Shown: positions 17,066 through 25,817 of the stretch, piece by piece
How positions within the stretch are numbered: position 1 is the first letter of the stretch
How the letters are laid out: each line of letters opens with the position of its first letter
NCBI RefSeq assembly: GCF_040543805.1
Contig: NZ_JBEUMS010000007.1
Span: 62,001 to 126,000, forward strand
Reading direction: 5' to 3'
Origin: Arcicella rosea
GTDB lineage: Bacteria > Bacteroidota > Bacteroidia > Cytophagales > Spirosomataceae
Length of the DNA stretch: 64,000 nucleotides
Notes under the pieces: model-generated
Databases searched by the model: none
What the model was told of the DNA's origin: nothing
The model's input: only the letters and a program-made list of their open reading frames with translations
Made by a program: the position numbers and the translations under genes

Positions 17066-17788
17066 TTATGATTTTTTAGCCATTAAATCCATAGCCACGC
17101 CTATTATTATGGCTATGATTTCGAATGTACCAAAGCCTAATAAATAGGCAAAAAGTGCTTTGAAGTAATTTTTAAAGCCTCCACCAAAAAACTGTCCAAT
17201 AGCCCAAGCAGCATATAATAAAATAGCTGTGTAAAAGACTGTATCAAAAATAGTATTACTTATAAATTTGGCAATAATAGGATGCAACGAAAACCATAAC
17301 ATACCTTCGCCCATGATAAAACATAGCAATACGCCAATTTCATAAATATTATAAGAATACTTTTTGAAAAAAATCTTTGTCCAGAGGGCTATAAAAATTA
17401 ACATCAAAATATTGGCATATCCGTAATTGTTCTGTACCCAAAGCATTATATTATTTACTCCAGAAGCACCATACTGTTTTTTCAGTTGTTCTTCACTGAG
17501 TACATCAACTTCTAAATAGCTCGTAATCAAACTATAAACTACCGAGCAAAGAATCAAAAAAGTGACAGGCTTGGTACAAGCATTTCTATCAGTATTCAAA
17601 AAATGGTGAATCATTTTACCGGGACGAAGGAACAATTCACGAACAGTAAACAACAAACCTCGTTCATAGCCAATCAGGTTTAGAAACTCCTCTACAGCAT
17701 ATTTTTTATCGACTCTTTCTAATAAAATTTCTTGTTCATTGTTGGTATTATTAGCTTGATTAGCATGGTGTAAATGTTCATTCTTCAT
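17066..17788 (-). CDS. DUF3667-family membrane protein
   Basis: 240 residues. After a hydrophilic start it has 'YERGLLFTVRELFLRPGKMI' (about 43-62) followed by 'FLNTDRNACTKPVTFLIL', the conserved DUF3667 entry, and then four to five hydrophobic segments (about 80-98, 125-145, 150-170, 178-200, 205-230). The family is common in Bacteroidetes with unknown role; the conserved segment suggests insertion in the cytoplasmic membrane. It is monocistronic, bounded by two related terminators. Confidence 0.85.
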   Translation of the reverse strand: MKNEHLHHANQANNTNNEQEILLERVDKKYAVEEFLNLIGYERGLLFTVRELFLRPGKMIHHFLNTDRNACTKPVTFLILCSVVYSLITSYLEVDVLSEEQLKKQYGASGVNNIMLWVQNNYGYANILMLIFIALWTKIFFKKYSYNIYEIGVLLCFIMGEGMLWFSLHPIIAKFISNTIFDTVFYTAILLYAAWAIGQFFGGGFKNYFKALFAYLLGFGTFEIIAIIIGVAMDLMAKKS

Positions 17789-17866
17789 ATTAACCTAGTG
17801 TTTTTTAGTTTGTGCGATTTACTTATCTATTTGATTTACTCAAAAATAGAGAAAAATAGGCAATAA

Positions 17867-17912
17867 AAAATCTCCCATCTTGCCATATTGGTTTGGTAAA
17901 ATGGGAGATTGT
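17867..17912. terminator. Terminator, second CCCAT/ATGGG-type hairpin
   Basis: AATCTCCCATCTTGCCA pairs with TGGTAAAATGGGAGATT. It is 3' of the Rpn-like gene on the minus strand. Confidence 0.75.
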
Positions 17913-17928
17913 ATTTTATTTGTAAAAA

Positions 17929-18735
17929 TTACTTTTCAGAATTGAGTTTTTGTTGAATGTTCTTTACAAAGTCTAAAGTGACTTTTGCCATTTTTGCAAT
18001 TTTGTCTACTGATAGACCACTTTCTCGTAAAAGATTCTCAACTATTTCCTTTTTGGTATTGATGACAAGATAATCGTTTTCTGCATCAATATATTTGGCT
18101 ATGTTCTGTATCATGTCGTCAAATTTTAGGTCTAATTTACGAAGTTTAGATAACACTCGCAATTGTCGTAAATACTTTTGAAAAGTTCTTTGTTCTGAAG
18201 TGGTTTCTTCAAGTCTATGAATTATTTCGTTTAAAGCATTTTCAGGTTTTTCTTCACCAAAATTACTTAAAACAGCTAAAATTATTTCTTCTGGATTATT
18301 TGAAACTAAAAAGCGTTTATAGTCAAATTCAGTAATATTAATCATTTTAAATTCAAAATAATTCCCATCTTCTGACAAAATAGATTGCATTTTAGGTTTG
18401 CCACTTCCAATAAAAATCACATATTGTCTTACAGGTAAATGATATTTATATTTGAGCAAACCCCAATAATCAATCATTCTATAAATCATTTTTGCATAAT
18501 CATCTACTTGAAATTCAAGATGTAATATAAACCTCTGACCATTAGGGTCAGTTACAATCCTTAACGCATCTGCTTCTTTTTCTTTTGTTTGTTGAAGCTT
18601 TTCTTTTATCACTTCTGCTTTACTAACCTTAAAACCCAAAACACTATTCATCAAAGCAGGTATGATGCTCTCAATATTCTCCTTTACGATTTTATCGTAC
18701 TGATTACCTTCTTGTTTTGTAGAATTCTTTTCCAT
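17929..18735 (-). CDS. Rpn / PD-(D/E)XK nuclease-family protein
   Basis: 268 residues from the ATG at 18735; an in-frame TTG 33 bp upstream is less likely. The N-terminal half follows the Rpn/PDDEXK_2 pattern: 'YDKIVKENIESIIPALMNSV', then 'KEADALRIVTDPNGQRFILHLEFQ' around residues 52-77, where D56 and the E/Q of 'HLEFQ' are the expected nuclease-core positions, then 'YRMIDYWGLLKYKYHLPV'. The C-terminus has helical segments and a helix-turn-helix-like 'SGLSVDKIAKMAKVTLDFV'. Relatives include recombination-promoting nucleases and proteins annotated as putative transposases; some are phage-defence related. It is flanked by duplicated and REPIN-like DNA, fitting a mobile history. Confidence 0.8.
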   Translation of the reverse strand: MEKNSTKQEGNQYDKIVKENIESIIPALMNSVLGFKVSKAEVIKEKLQQTKEKEADALRIVTDPNGQRFILHLEFQVDDYAKMIYRMIDYWGLLKYKYHLPVRQYVIFIGSGKPKMQSILSEDGNYFEFKMINITEFDYKRFLVSNNPEEIILAVLSNFGEEKPENALNEIIHRLEETTSEQRTFQKYLRQLRVLSKLRKLDLKFDDMIQNIAKYIDAENDYLVINTKKEIVENLLRESGLSVDKIAKMAKVTLDFVKNIQQKLNSEK

Positions 18736-18770
18736 ATTCAAAACTAACAATATTTCAATAAATCGCAATA

Positions 18771-18816
18771 AAAATTTCCCATTCTACCTTATGGAAAAGG
18801 TAAAATGGGAGATTGG
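18771..18816. repeat. Third CCCATT...AATGGG hairpin, upstream of the Rpn-like gene
   Basis: ATTTCCCATTCTACCTT pairs with AAGGTAAAATGGGAGAT. It is nearly the same sequence as the hairpin on the other side of the Rpn-like gene, so the gene is bracketed by two copies, one at each end, in the same orientation. Confidence 0.7.
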
Positions 18817-18875
18817 TGATTTTTAATAAATTAGCCGTTTACCAAATGCTGTTTTAGGCTAATTAATCTTCAAAA

Positions 18876-19085
18876 CCATTTACATTTTCCTCAGAAGGCT
18901 TTATATTTTACACAATCAAAAAATATTTTTCCGCAGCGCTATTTTACTTTTCCGCAATTCAAAAATAATCTTCCGCAAAGCCATTTAAATTTTCCTCAGA
19001 AGGCTTTGCATTTTACACAATCCAAAAATATTTTTCCGCAGAGCTATTTTACTTTTCCTCAGAAGCTCGTTCAAGACTGTGTCTT
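18876..19085. repeat. 105-bp tandem duplication
   Basis: The stretch starting CCATTTACATTTTCCTCAG at 18876 is repeated starting CCATTTAAATTTTCCTCAG at 18981, with most positions identical through TTTTCCGCAG and GCTATTTTACTTTTCC. It is non-coding. The 895-bp interval 18736-19630 contains only this duplication, the hairpin at 18771 and the REPIN-like repeats. Confidence 0.8.
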
Positions 19086-19215
19086 GGACGTTTGTTTAGT
19101 TCAGTTTCAAACTGATGAATTAAAGTTTAGCAGGAGTGATGCTTTACTTGACTCTTGAGCTAGTTGGGGATTCTTTCTTTAATTAAGGTTAAAACCCTCC
19201 TAAAAGTAAAATCAA

Positions 19216-19368
19216 AATCCTGAAGGGATGTCAGGATTATAGAATAAGAAAAATGCAAAAACAAAAACCCTGAAAGGGTGATACAAGGCTAACCCATTAT
19301 ATCACCCTTTCAGGGTTTTTGGAATAATATTATGCTCTGAGCTATAATTCTGTCATCCCTTTGGGATT
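19216..19368 (-). repeat. REPIN-like nested palindrome, copy 5 (inverted)
   Basis: The same unit as at 1182, 1445 and 2011 but in the opposite orientation: the GCATTTTTC-T-ATTC segment and the ACTTTTAG tail lie on the left. The outer CCCGAAGGG word is mutated in one arm (CCTGAAGGG) and in the other (CCCTTTGGG), while the inner palindrome is intact. Confidence 0.8.
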
Positions 19369-19484
19369 GGATTCTTTCTTTAATTAAGATTGGGTTAAAA
19401 CCCAATCCTATTTCCCAGAACAAGCAAAAAGACTCCAAAGGATTAATGTTTTATCAATTGAAACCCTCCTAAAAGTAAAATCAA

Positions 19485-19557
19485 AATCCCGAAGGGATGT
19501 CAGGATTATAGATAAGGAAAATACAAAAGCAAAAAACATGAAGAGGTGATACAATAT
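19485..19557 (-). repeat. REPIN-like element, decayed copy 6
   Basis: It begins AATCCCGAAGGGATGTCAGG as in copy 5 and has the same upstream CCTCCTAAAAGTAAAATC tail, but the inner palindrome is broken (AACATGAAGAGGTGATAC) and the right half is missing. Confidence 0.65.
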
Positions 19558-19630
19558 AGTTCGTATCAAACTGAATTAAAGTTTAGCATAAGTGACACTT
19601 TGCTTTATACTTACAATAGATAGAGATTAA

Positions 19631-20105
19631 CTATAATCCTACAAGATTTTTAGTTTTTTCAATTATCTTTTCTATCCATGTTTTTTGGTGCTTATTCAAC
19701 ATTGCTTTAAATAGCTTTACATCATATTCGGAAATTCTATTTTGAATCCTATATAAATCTATTTGTTCATTTGTTAAATTATCATCCGTTAGTATGATTT
19801 GTAAAATTATGTCCTCAAAAATGTTTTGGTCGAAAGTTTCAGCTCGTGAAATAGTCCAAAGTAAATCGATATTGGGATTATCCTTATATAAATGTTTATA
19901 TTGCTCCAATGCACTTTGAGTTACCTTGTATCCATTCTGTTGTTTTTGAAATAAACTCCAAAGTTGAGCAATTGCTTGCTTTTTGAATTTTTCATTTCTA
20001 AAATATGATAATACAGAAAAGATTCCAGTAATAAGTGCAATTATTAGTCTTAAGTCGAATGTTCCAGTTTTTGCATAGTTTTTTATTGTCTTCTTTAATA
20101 TTCAT
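19631..20105 (-). pseudogene. Small membrane protein gene, probably frameshifted at poly-A
   Basis: One frame is open from a TGA at about 20106 down to the stop at 19631. It reads through a membrane helix ('LRLIIALITGIFSVLSYF'), a charged helical region and 'DNPNIDLLWTISRAETFDQN', but has no ATG before the helix. In the next frame an ATG at 20105 gives 'MNIKEDNKKL' and soon stops. The two frames meet at a run of six A; five A would fuse them into one protein of about 157 residues with a normal start. So this is a gene carrying a one-base frameshift, a slippage-controlled gene, or a sequencing error. No family recognised. It has one N-terminal transmembrane segment with the rest probably cytoplasmic. 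Confidence 0.6.
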
Positions 20106-20216
20106 GAAAGTGAATATTTATAGATAATTCCACGTTTAGTTTAAAATCTATTTAGCTACCTTTTTATATAACTGAAATAATAAAGACTATTTCTTAGATA
20201 GATTTCCGAAAAAAAA

Positions 20217-20277
20217 AGTGCTACAAAATCTCCTTCCAAAAAATTGAAAGAATTCCTAAAAGGAGATTTTATAACAC
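20217..20277. terminator. Long hairpin between dnaK and the small membrane gene
   Basis: AGTGCTACAAAATCTCCTT pairs with AAGGAGATTTTATAACACT around an AT-rich loop. It lies 3' of dnaK on the minus strand. Confidence 0.65.
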
Positions 20278-20290
20278 TTTATATCTAAAA

Positions 20291-20332
20291 ATCAGTCGGT
20301 GACTGATGGCTCATCGCTCAAGGCTCAAAGCT
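20291..20332. repeat. Short-word repeat just downstream of dnaK
   Basis: A run of GGCTCATCGCTCAAGGCTCAAAGCT words, the same vocabulary as the right arm at 9827-9903 but only one arm is present here. Confidence 0.55.
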
Positions 20333-20337
20333 ATTTC

Positions 20338-22245
20338 TTATTTCACTTCCTCAAAAGGAACATCTTCTGCTTGTGAAGAAGAACCTGAATCAGCAGTTTG
20401 TTGTCCTGCATCTCCAGTTGGTTGAGCGCCTTCTGGGCTACCTTGTGCATACATTTCTTGCGAAGCTGCTGCCCAAGCGTTGTTCAATTTTTCAAGTGCT
20501 GAGTCAATTGAAGCTGCATCACGAGAAGCGTGTGCTGTTCTTAATTCTTCTAAAGCACCTTCAATCGCTGATTTGTTACCTGCTGATAATTTCTCACCGT
20601 ACTCTTTCAATTGTTTTTCTGTTTGGAAAATCAATGAATCAGCTTGGTTAATCTTTTCGATTTTTTCACGTTCAGCTTTATCTTCTGCTTCGTTAGCTTT
20701 CGCTTCTTGACGCATTTTTTCGATTTCAGCATCTGTCAAACCGCTTGAAGCTTCGATACGGATATTGCTTTCTTTTCCTGTTCCTTTATCTTTTGCAGAT
20801 ACGTGAAGGATACCGTTAGCATCAATATCAAAAGTAACTTCTACTTGAGGAACGCCACGTGGTGCTGGTGGAATACCGTCTAAGTGGAAACGTCCTAATG
20901 AACGGTTTTGAGTTGCTAATGGACGCTCACCTTGCAATACGTTCAATTCTACCGAAGGTTGGTTGTCTGAAGCAGTCGAGAATGTTTCAGATTTCTTCGT
21001 AGGAATTGTAGTGTTAGCTTCGATTAATTTAGTGAAAACGCCACCCATTGTTTCGATACCTAACGATAAAGGAATAACGTCTAATAATAATACGTCTTTC
21101 ACTTCACCAGTTAAAACACCACCTTGAACAGCCGCACCAATTGCTACTGCTTCGTCAGGGTTAACACCTTTTGAAGGTTTTCTTCCGAAGAATTTCTCTA
21201 CTTCTTCTACTACTCTTGGAATACGAGTTGAACCACCTACCAAGATTACTTCGTCAATATCTGAATTTGTAAAGCCCGAATTTTTCATCGCACGTTTACA
21301 AGGCTCAAGCATTCTTTGAATCAATGAATCTGCCAATTGCTCAAATTTAGCACGAGATAAAGTACGTACTAAGTGTTTAGGCATACCGTCCACAGGGAAG
21401 ATATATGGCAAGTTGATTTCTGTAGAAGCACTTGACGATAATTCTACTTTTGCTTTTTCAGCAGCTTCTTTCAAACGTTGAAGAGCCATTGCATCTTTAC
21501 GCAAATCAACACCTTCGTCGTTTTTAAATTCGTTTGCTAACCATTCGATGATTACTTGGTCGAAGTCGTCACCACCTAAGTGAGTATCACCGTCAGTAGA
21601 TTTTACTTCAAATACGCCATCACCCAATTCTAACACTGAAATATCGAAAGTACCACCACCTAAGTCGAATACAGCGATTTTCATATCTTTACCGCCTTTG
21701 TCAAGACCGTAAGCTAAAGCTGCCGCAGTAGGTTCGTTGATGATACGTTTTACTTCTAAACCTGCAATTTGTCCAGCTTCTTTCGTAGCCTGACGTTCTG
21801 CATCATTAAAATATGCTGGAACAGTAATAACGGCTTCAGTAACAGTCTGTCCAAGATAATCTTCGGCAGTTTGTTTCATTTTCGTTAAAATCTGAGCCGA
21901 AATTTCTTGAGGCGTATAAAGACGGTCGCCGATGCGAACACGTGGAGTATCGTTTGAACCTTGCTCAACAGTATAAGCAATTGTTTTTAGTTCGCTTCCT
22001 ACTTCTGTATAACGTTTACCCATGAAACGTTTGATAGAAGAAACTGTGTTTTTAGGATTAGTGATAGCCTGGCGTTTGGCAGCGTCACCTACTTTACGTT
22101 CACCGTTACCATTATCTAAGAATGCAACGATTGAAGGTGTAGTACGACGACCTTCTGAGTTAGCGATTACGACTGGCTCGTTACCTTCCATTACAGCTAC
22201 GCAAGAGTTGGTTGTTCCTAAGTCAATACCGATAATTTTTCCCAT
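20338..22245 (-). CDS. dnaK: Molecular chaperone DnaK (Hsp70)
   Basis: 635 residues, full length. The ATPase domain begins 'MGKIIGIDLGTTNSCVAVME' and contains 'IAVFDLGGGTFDISVLELG' (near 193) and 'VILVGGSTRIPRV' (near 335). The substrate-binding domain follows ('DVIPLSLGIETMGGVFT'), then a helical lid, and the C-terminus 'AEDVPFEEVK' is the co-chaperone-binding EEVD-like tail. It folds and rescues proteins in the cytoplasm with DnaJ and GrpE, which are not in this window. It stands alone rather than in a grpE-dnaK-dnaJ operon. The upstream region carries a 13-bp palindrome and a TGTCA-type word that may be heat-shock control sites. Confidence 0.99.
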   Translation of the reverse strand: MGKIIGIDLGTTNSCVAVMEGNEPVVIANSEGRRTTPSIVAFLDNGNGERKVGDAAKRQAITNPKNTVSSIKRFMGKRYTEVGSELKTIAYTVEQGSNDTPRVRIGDRLYTPQEISAQILTKMKQTAEDYLGQTVTEAVITVPAYFNDAERQATKEAGQIAGLEVKRIINEPTAAALAYGLDKGGKDMKIAVFDLGGGTFDISVLELGDGVFEVKSTDGDTHLGGDDFDQVIIEWLANEFKNDEGVDLRKDAMALQRLKEAAEKAKVELSSSASTEINLPYIFPVDGMPKHLVRTLSRAKFEQLADSLIQRMLEPCKRAMKNSGFTNSDIDEVILVGGSTRIPRVVEEVEKFFGRKPSKGVNPDEAVAIGAAVQGGVLTGEVKDVLLLDVIPLSLGIETMGGVFTKLIEANTTIPTKKSETFSTASDNQPSVELNVLQGERPLATQNRSLGRFHLDGIPPAPRGVPQVEVTFDIDANGILHVSAKDKGTGKESNIRIEASSGLTDAEIEKMRQEAKANEAEDKAEREKIEKINQADSLIFQTEKQLKEYGEKLSAGNKSAIEGALEELRTAHASRDAASIDSALEKLNNAWAAASQEMYAQGSPEGAQPTGDAGQQTADSGSSSQAEDVPFEEVK

Positions 22246-22428
22246 TTTTAATTTTAATTAAGTATATGAATAAGATTTTTAATTTTACAATAAAGAGGCT
22301 TACAAGAATGTTTACCTATTTTTGTTCTTCTGTTTAAGCATTGATTCTTTAAAATCATTGCATCAACAGATAGAGATTTCCTTACTTTCAACAATCTTAA
22401 TGCCAGTAGTTTTTTTAGCGATTTTTTG

Positions 22429-22441
22429 TGCCATAATGGCA
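22429..22441. promoter_or_regulatory. Palindrome TGCCATAATGGCA upstream of dnaK
   Basis: A perfect 6+1+6 palindrome about 185 bp upstream of the dnaK start, near further CTGACAAAAT words at 22487. Palindromes of this kind are good candidates for a heat-shock regulator site. It is not the classical CIRCE sequence. The role is inferred from position only. Confidence 0.35.
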
Positions 22442-22534
22442 GAGCTGCTTTTTTTATTGTCATACTAGCAGATAATATTTTTTAAAACTGACAAAATACC
22501 ATTTAAAACAGCAATAATATTTAAGAGATTAAGC

Positions 22535-23452
22535 ATGAAAATATACATCCATACCAAATTTGAAGCTAGCGAAGTTTTGGTCATTAAAGAACAATTAGCT
22601 TGGAAATACGAATTACTAATCGGAGAAGAAATTTTGCCAGAAAATAGAGAAGAACAATTTCTAAGTGCAGACATTTGTTTGGGAAATGTGCCTTTGGCTT
22701 GGGCTCAAAAAACTAGTAAATTACAATGGCTTCAATTGCATTCTGCTGGACTTGACCCTTACCAACAATTAGAAAATTATACTTTTAAAATCACGAATTT
22801 GAAAGGATTTTTCGGACAATCTGTAGCAGAAACAGCTGTGGCTGGGATTTTAGCAATGTATCGTGGTGTAGCATATTTATCCAAGCTTCAAACTGAAGCT
22901 AAATGGATTGGTACTCCTTTGCGCTCAAGTTTACATTTATTGAATAATGCCAAAGTACTGGTTTTGGGTGCTGGGGCTATCGGACAAAAAGTAAAGGATT
23001 TATTAGTCGGTTTTAATTGCGAAACCACCGTGTTGGATTCTAAAACAGTGGTGAATTTGGATGAGTACTTACCTACAACCGATATTTTGGTTGCTACTTT
23101 GCCAGAAACGCCAGAAACAATTGGTTTGCTGAACAAAACCAGATTACAAATGTTAAAACCGTCTGCCCTTTTTGTGAATGTTGGAAGAGGTTCGGCAGTG
23201 GATGAAGAAGCTTTGATTGAAATACTGAAAAATAACCAAATTTACGGAGCAGTTTTAGATGTAACAGCAAAAGAACCGATTCCAGTTGAACATCCACTTT
23301 GGCAAATGCCTAATGTTTTGCTAACACAACATACTTCTGGAGGCTGGGCTGAGGAAAATTTGGATAAGATTAAGTTTTTTACAGAAAACCTTGAAAGATT
23401 TGAGAAAGAAGAAGCTTTGATAAATATTGCAAATTTAGCACGTGGGTATTAA
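22535..23452 (+). CDS. D-2-hydroxyacid dehydrogenase, NAD(P)-binding
   Basis: 305 residues. The C-terminal two thirds form the NAD(P)-binding domain with the Rossmann loop 'VLGAGAIGQKV' (about 143-153) and the family signature 'NVGRGSAVDEEALI' (about 209-222), giving the substrate-binding Arg. 'LTQHTSGGW' (near 267) supplies the catalytic His. Members reduce 2-oxo acids such as glyoxylate, hydroxypyruvate or phenylpyruvate; the substrate is not predictable. It is divergent from dnaK and ends in a strong terminator shared with the convergent universal stress gene. Confidence 0.9.
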   Translation: MKIYIHTKFEASEVLVIKEQLAWKYELLIGEEILPENREEQFLSADICLGNVPLAWAQKTSKLQWLQLHSAGLDPYQQLENYTFKITNLKGFFGQSVAETAVAGILAMYRGVAYLSKLQTEAKWIGTPLRSSLHLLNNAKVLVLGAGAIGQKVKDLLVGFNCETTVLDSKTVVNLDEYLPTTDILVATLPETPETIGLLNKTRLQMLKPSALFVNVGRGSAVDEEALIEILKNNQIYGAVLDVTAKEPIPVEHPLWQMPNVLLTQHTSGGWAEENLDKIKFFTENLERFEKEEALINIANLARGY

Positions 23453-23464
23453 TGAGAAATTAAC

Positions 23465-23515
23465 AAGAGTCATCCCGAATTTAAAATCACAAAATTCGGG
23501 ATGACTCTTGTTTTT
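23465..23515. terminator. Terminator between dehydrogenase and USP genes
   Basis: AAGAGTCATCCCGAATTT pairs with AAATTCGGGATGACTCTT, then a T-tract. It is placed between convergent genes. Confidence 0.88.
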
Positions 23516-23517
23516 AT

Positions 23518-24423
23518 TTACTGTTTATCATGATTCTCATTGACCAATACTTTCTCTGTTACTAAAGTACTTTCTTGTGGTCTTATCGACAAAATAGGAA
23601 TTTTAGCATGATTTAGTACTTGTTGAGCGAAAGGGCCAACAAAATAATCTTCGATGGAGTAATTGAAATCTGCTGTAATAATCATTAAATCGACTTCTAA
23701 TTCATCCGATTTCTTCAGTGCCGTGTAAGCAAGTGAATCCGTATAAGAAAAAATAGAATAACCTTTGATGTTGTCTTCTATCAATTTTTCATTCAAAGTC
23801 TTCAATTCTTGGTCTAAATAATTTGTTTTTTTCGCACTGTCGTTATCCAATAAAGCCAGAATGACGAGTTCGGATTGATGTTTCGCAATAATTTTTTTAG
23901 CGAATTCATACTTGTGTAAAGCATTCGGAATTGTACGCACTGGGAAAAGTACTTTTTCAAAATTTCTCCATTTTTTACCAGTCGGAATTGTGAGTACTGG
24001 GCAAGATGATTTTTTACTTACCTCAAAGGCATTCGTTCCCATAAAAAATGATTTGAAACCAGAAATGCCATGCGTGCCCATCACTATCATATCAGCCGAA
24101 ATTTGTTCAGCGATGTGGATGATTTCTCTGACTACTTCTCCAACAACACAATGGAAATAAACAGTTAATTGCTCTTTTTCTGCAATTGAGTCAGCCAATT
24201 TTGCCAATTTCCTTTTTTCTCGTTGAATAATACTTTCTCGACTTAAATCCAGCTCTAATCCATTTTCACTGATACTCAAATAAGTATCAGGGTCGATGAT
24301 ATGCAATAAATGAAGTGTTGATTGATAATTGTGACTCAAATTGACAACATAATCCAGCGCATTTAATGATGTTTTACTGTAGTCAATAGGAACTAAAATG
24401 TTGTTGATACTAAGATTTTCCAT
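23518..24423 (-). CDS. Universal stress protein, two tandem UspA domains
   Basis: 301 residues in two UspA halves. The first half has 'ILVPIDYSKTSLNALDYV' at the N-terminus and an ATP-binding loop 'MGTHGISGFKSFFMGTNA' (about 139-156), close to the G-2x-G-9x-G-S/T signature. The second half (about 160-290) ends 'VGPFAQQVLNHAKIPILSIR' and lacks the glycine loop, so only the first domain is likely to bind nucleotide. Such tandem USPs bind ATP and help survival under energy or redox stress in other bacteria. It lies next to a second USP of the same layout (90-bp gap), a likely gene duplication. Confidence 0.92.
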   Translation of the reverse strand: MENLSINNILVPIDYSKTSLNALDYVVNLSHNYQSTLHLLHIIDPDTYLSISENGLELDLSRESIIQREKRKLAKLADSIAEKEQLTVYFHCVVGEVVREIIHIAEQISADMIVMGTHGISGFKSFFMGTNAFEVSKKSSCPVLTIPTGKKWRNFEKVLFPVRTIPNALHKYEFAKKIIAKHQSELVILALLDNDSAKKTNYLDQELKTLNEKLIEDNIKGYSIFSYTDSLAYTALKKSDELEVDLMIITADFNYSIEDYFVGPFAQQVLNHAKIPILSIRPQESTLVTEKVLVNENHDKQ

Positions 24424-24512
24424 GACTTTAGAAATTTAAGGTGGTATTAATCACTCTGAGGATAATTTGATAATTAAATTATAACTAATTAATGGTTCTT
24501 GTGCATATTTTA

Positions 24513-25439
24513 TTATATAATTCCAAGCATTGATGCAGGATAATGATTATCATGACTATCAACTGAACTAATATCGGTATTTTTTGAAGATTTCGAACGA
24601 ATTGACAAAACGGGTACTCTTGCATAATGTAGGATTTGCTTTGCAAATGGTCCTATTACATAATCTTGAATCTGACGGTCGATTGTGGCAGTGATAATCA
24701 GTAAATCAGCCATGAAATCACTTGTTTTTTCAAGTACTTTTTCTGCTACAGAATTACAGTAATAATAGTAGGTCTGTGCTTCCATTTTATCTTCTTTGAG
24801 TTTTTTATTAAGTTGTGCCGTTTCTGAATTGAGCATTTCAAAGCTTTTTTTATCGGCATTATCTAATAAACCTATCACCACTAATTCGGCATTGTTTTCA
24901 CGAACAATATTTCTGGCTAAATCATATTTTTCTAAAGCGCCTTCTACAGGACGAATTGGGTAAACCACTGTTTTGAAAGCTTCAAATTTTTGATGAGACG
25001 GGATGGTAAGTACTGGACAAAAAGCATTTTTCAGTACATTAAATGTATTTGAGCCAATCAAAAATTCACTAATACCTGATAAACCATGTTTTCCCATAAT
25101 GATTAAATCTGCATAAAAATCAACAGCTGCTCTTACTATTTCTGAATGCACCAAGCCAGTTCTGATAAATGCTCTGCAATCAATAAATTCTTCGTGGGTT
25201 ATTTTATCCGCTAATTTTCTAAGATTGGTATGATGAGTATCGAGGTGATCTTGCAAATTAGCATCATTAATCATCTTACCATCATCAATATCTAACAATG
25301 GATTAATATTGACAATGTGCAACAAAATTAATTGTGCTTGCTGACCTTTAGCTACTTCAATAGCGGTGTGAAGAGCATTCATAGAAGAATCGCTAAAGTC
25401 AATCGGAACAAGTATTTTCTGAACTGCTAATGTATCCAT
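24513..25439 (-). CDS. Universal stress protein, two tandem UspA domains (paralogue)
   Basis: 308 residues from the ATG at 25439; a TTG start 60 bp upstream is less plausible because 'MDTLAVQKILVPIDFSD' is the standard UspA beginning. The first domain carries 'MGKHGLSGISEFLIGSNTF' (about 142-160), the nucleotide-binding loop. The second domain ends 'IGPFAKQILHYARVPVLSIR' and lacks it. It is clearly related to the neighbour downstream, both having the pattern 'LNEK/LNKKLxED' in the second half, so the pair arose by tandem duplication. It is probably the first gene of a two-gene unit; the 300 bp upstream hold the promoter. Confidence 0.92.
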   Translation of the reverse strand: MDTLAVQKILVPIDFSDSSMNALHTAIEVAKGQQAQLILLHIVNINPLLDIDDGKMINDANLQDHLDTHHTNLRKLADKITHEEFIDCRAFIRTGLVHSEIVRAAVDFYADLIIMGKHGLSGISEFLIGSNTFNVLKNAFCPVLTIPSHQKFEAFKTVVYPIRPVEGALEKYDLARNIVRENNAELVVIGLLDNADKKSFEMLNSETAQLNKKLKEDKMEAQTYYYYCNSVAEKVLEKTSDFMADLLIITATIDRQIQDYVIGPFAKQILHYARVPVLSIRSKSSKNTDISSVDSHDNHYPASMLGII

Positions 25440-25718
25440 AATTGTATGAGTTTTAGGTTGGAAAATAATTAAACGATGAGGTAAAAACCGTTTTGACAAT
25501 GCAAATTTGAAACTCGCAACTTAATGACAGCTTAATCTAAGATTAGAATTTGCTTAGAAAATAATTTTATTACAATTTCAAAATAAAGCAGATAGAATGT
25601 CCGTTTTTTATTTGATTAACCACTTAATAAGCATTAATTCATACTCTTTCATCTTTGAAAAAACGTTTCCTTTTAACATCAAAATTTTTCTAAAATCCTT
25701 CTGAATACATAGCATTAT

Positions 25719-25817
25719 ATGCAAAAGTATTATTTACAAGATGGTAGGATTGAAGAAAATAGCATTGCAGTATTCGATTTAAAACAACGTTTAATAAAGA
25801 AAGAGTATGAAAACTAA
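25719..25817 (+). CDS. Possible 32-residue leader ORF
   Basis: ATG at 25719 opens a 32-codon frame, starting 'MQKYYLQDGRIEENSIAVF', that overlaps the start of the downstream secreted-protein gene by 11 bp (its TAA lies inside the next gene). Composition is ordinary and it is too short for homology reasoning. The overlap fits translational coupling or a leader peptide. It may be a chance ORF. Confidence 0.3.
   Translation: MQKYYLQDGRIEENSIAVFDLKQRLIKKEYEN

Noticed and set aside
22254..22463. 69-codon minus-strand ORF just before dnaK
   Set aside because: Very basic, low-complexity product covering the putative dnaK control region, including the palindrome; more likely promoter DNA than a gene.
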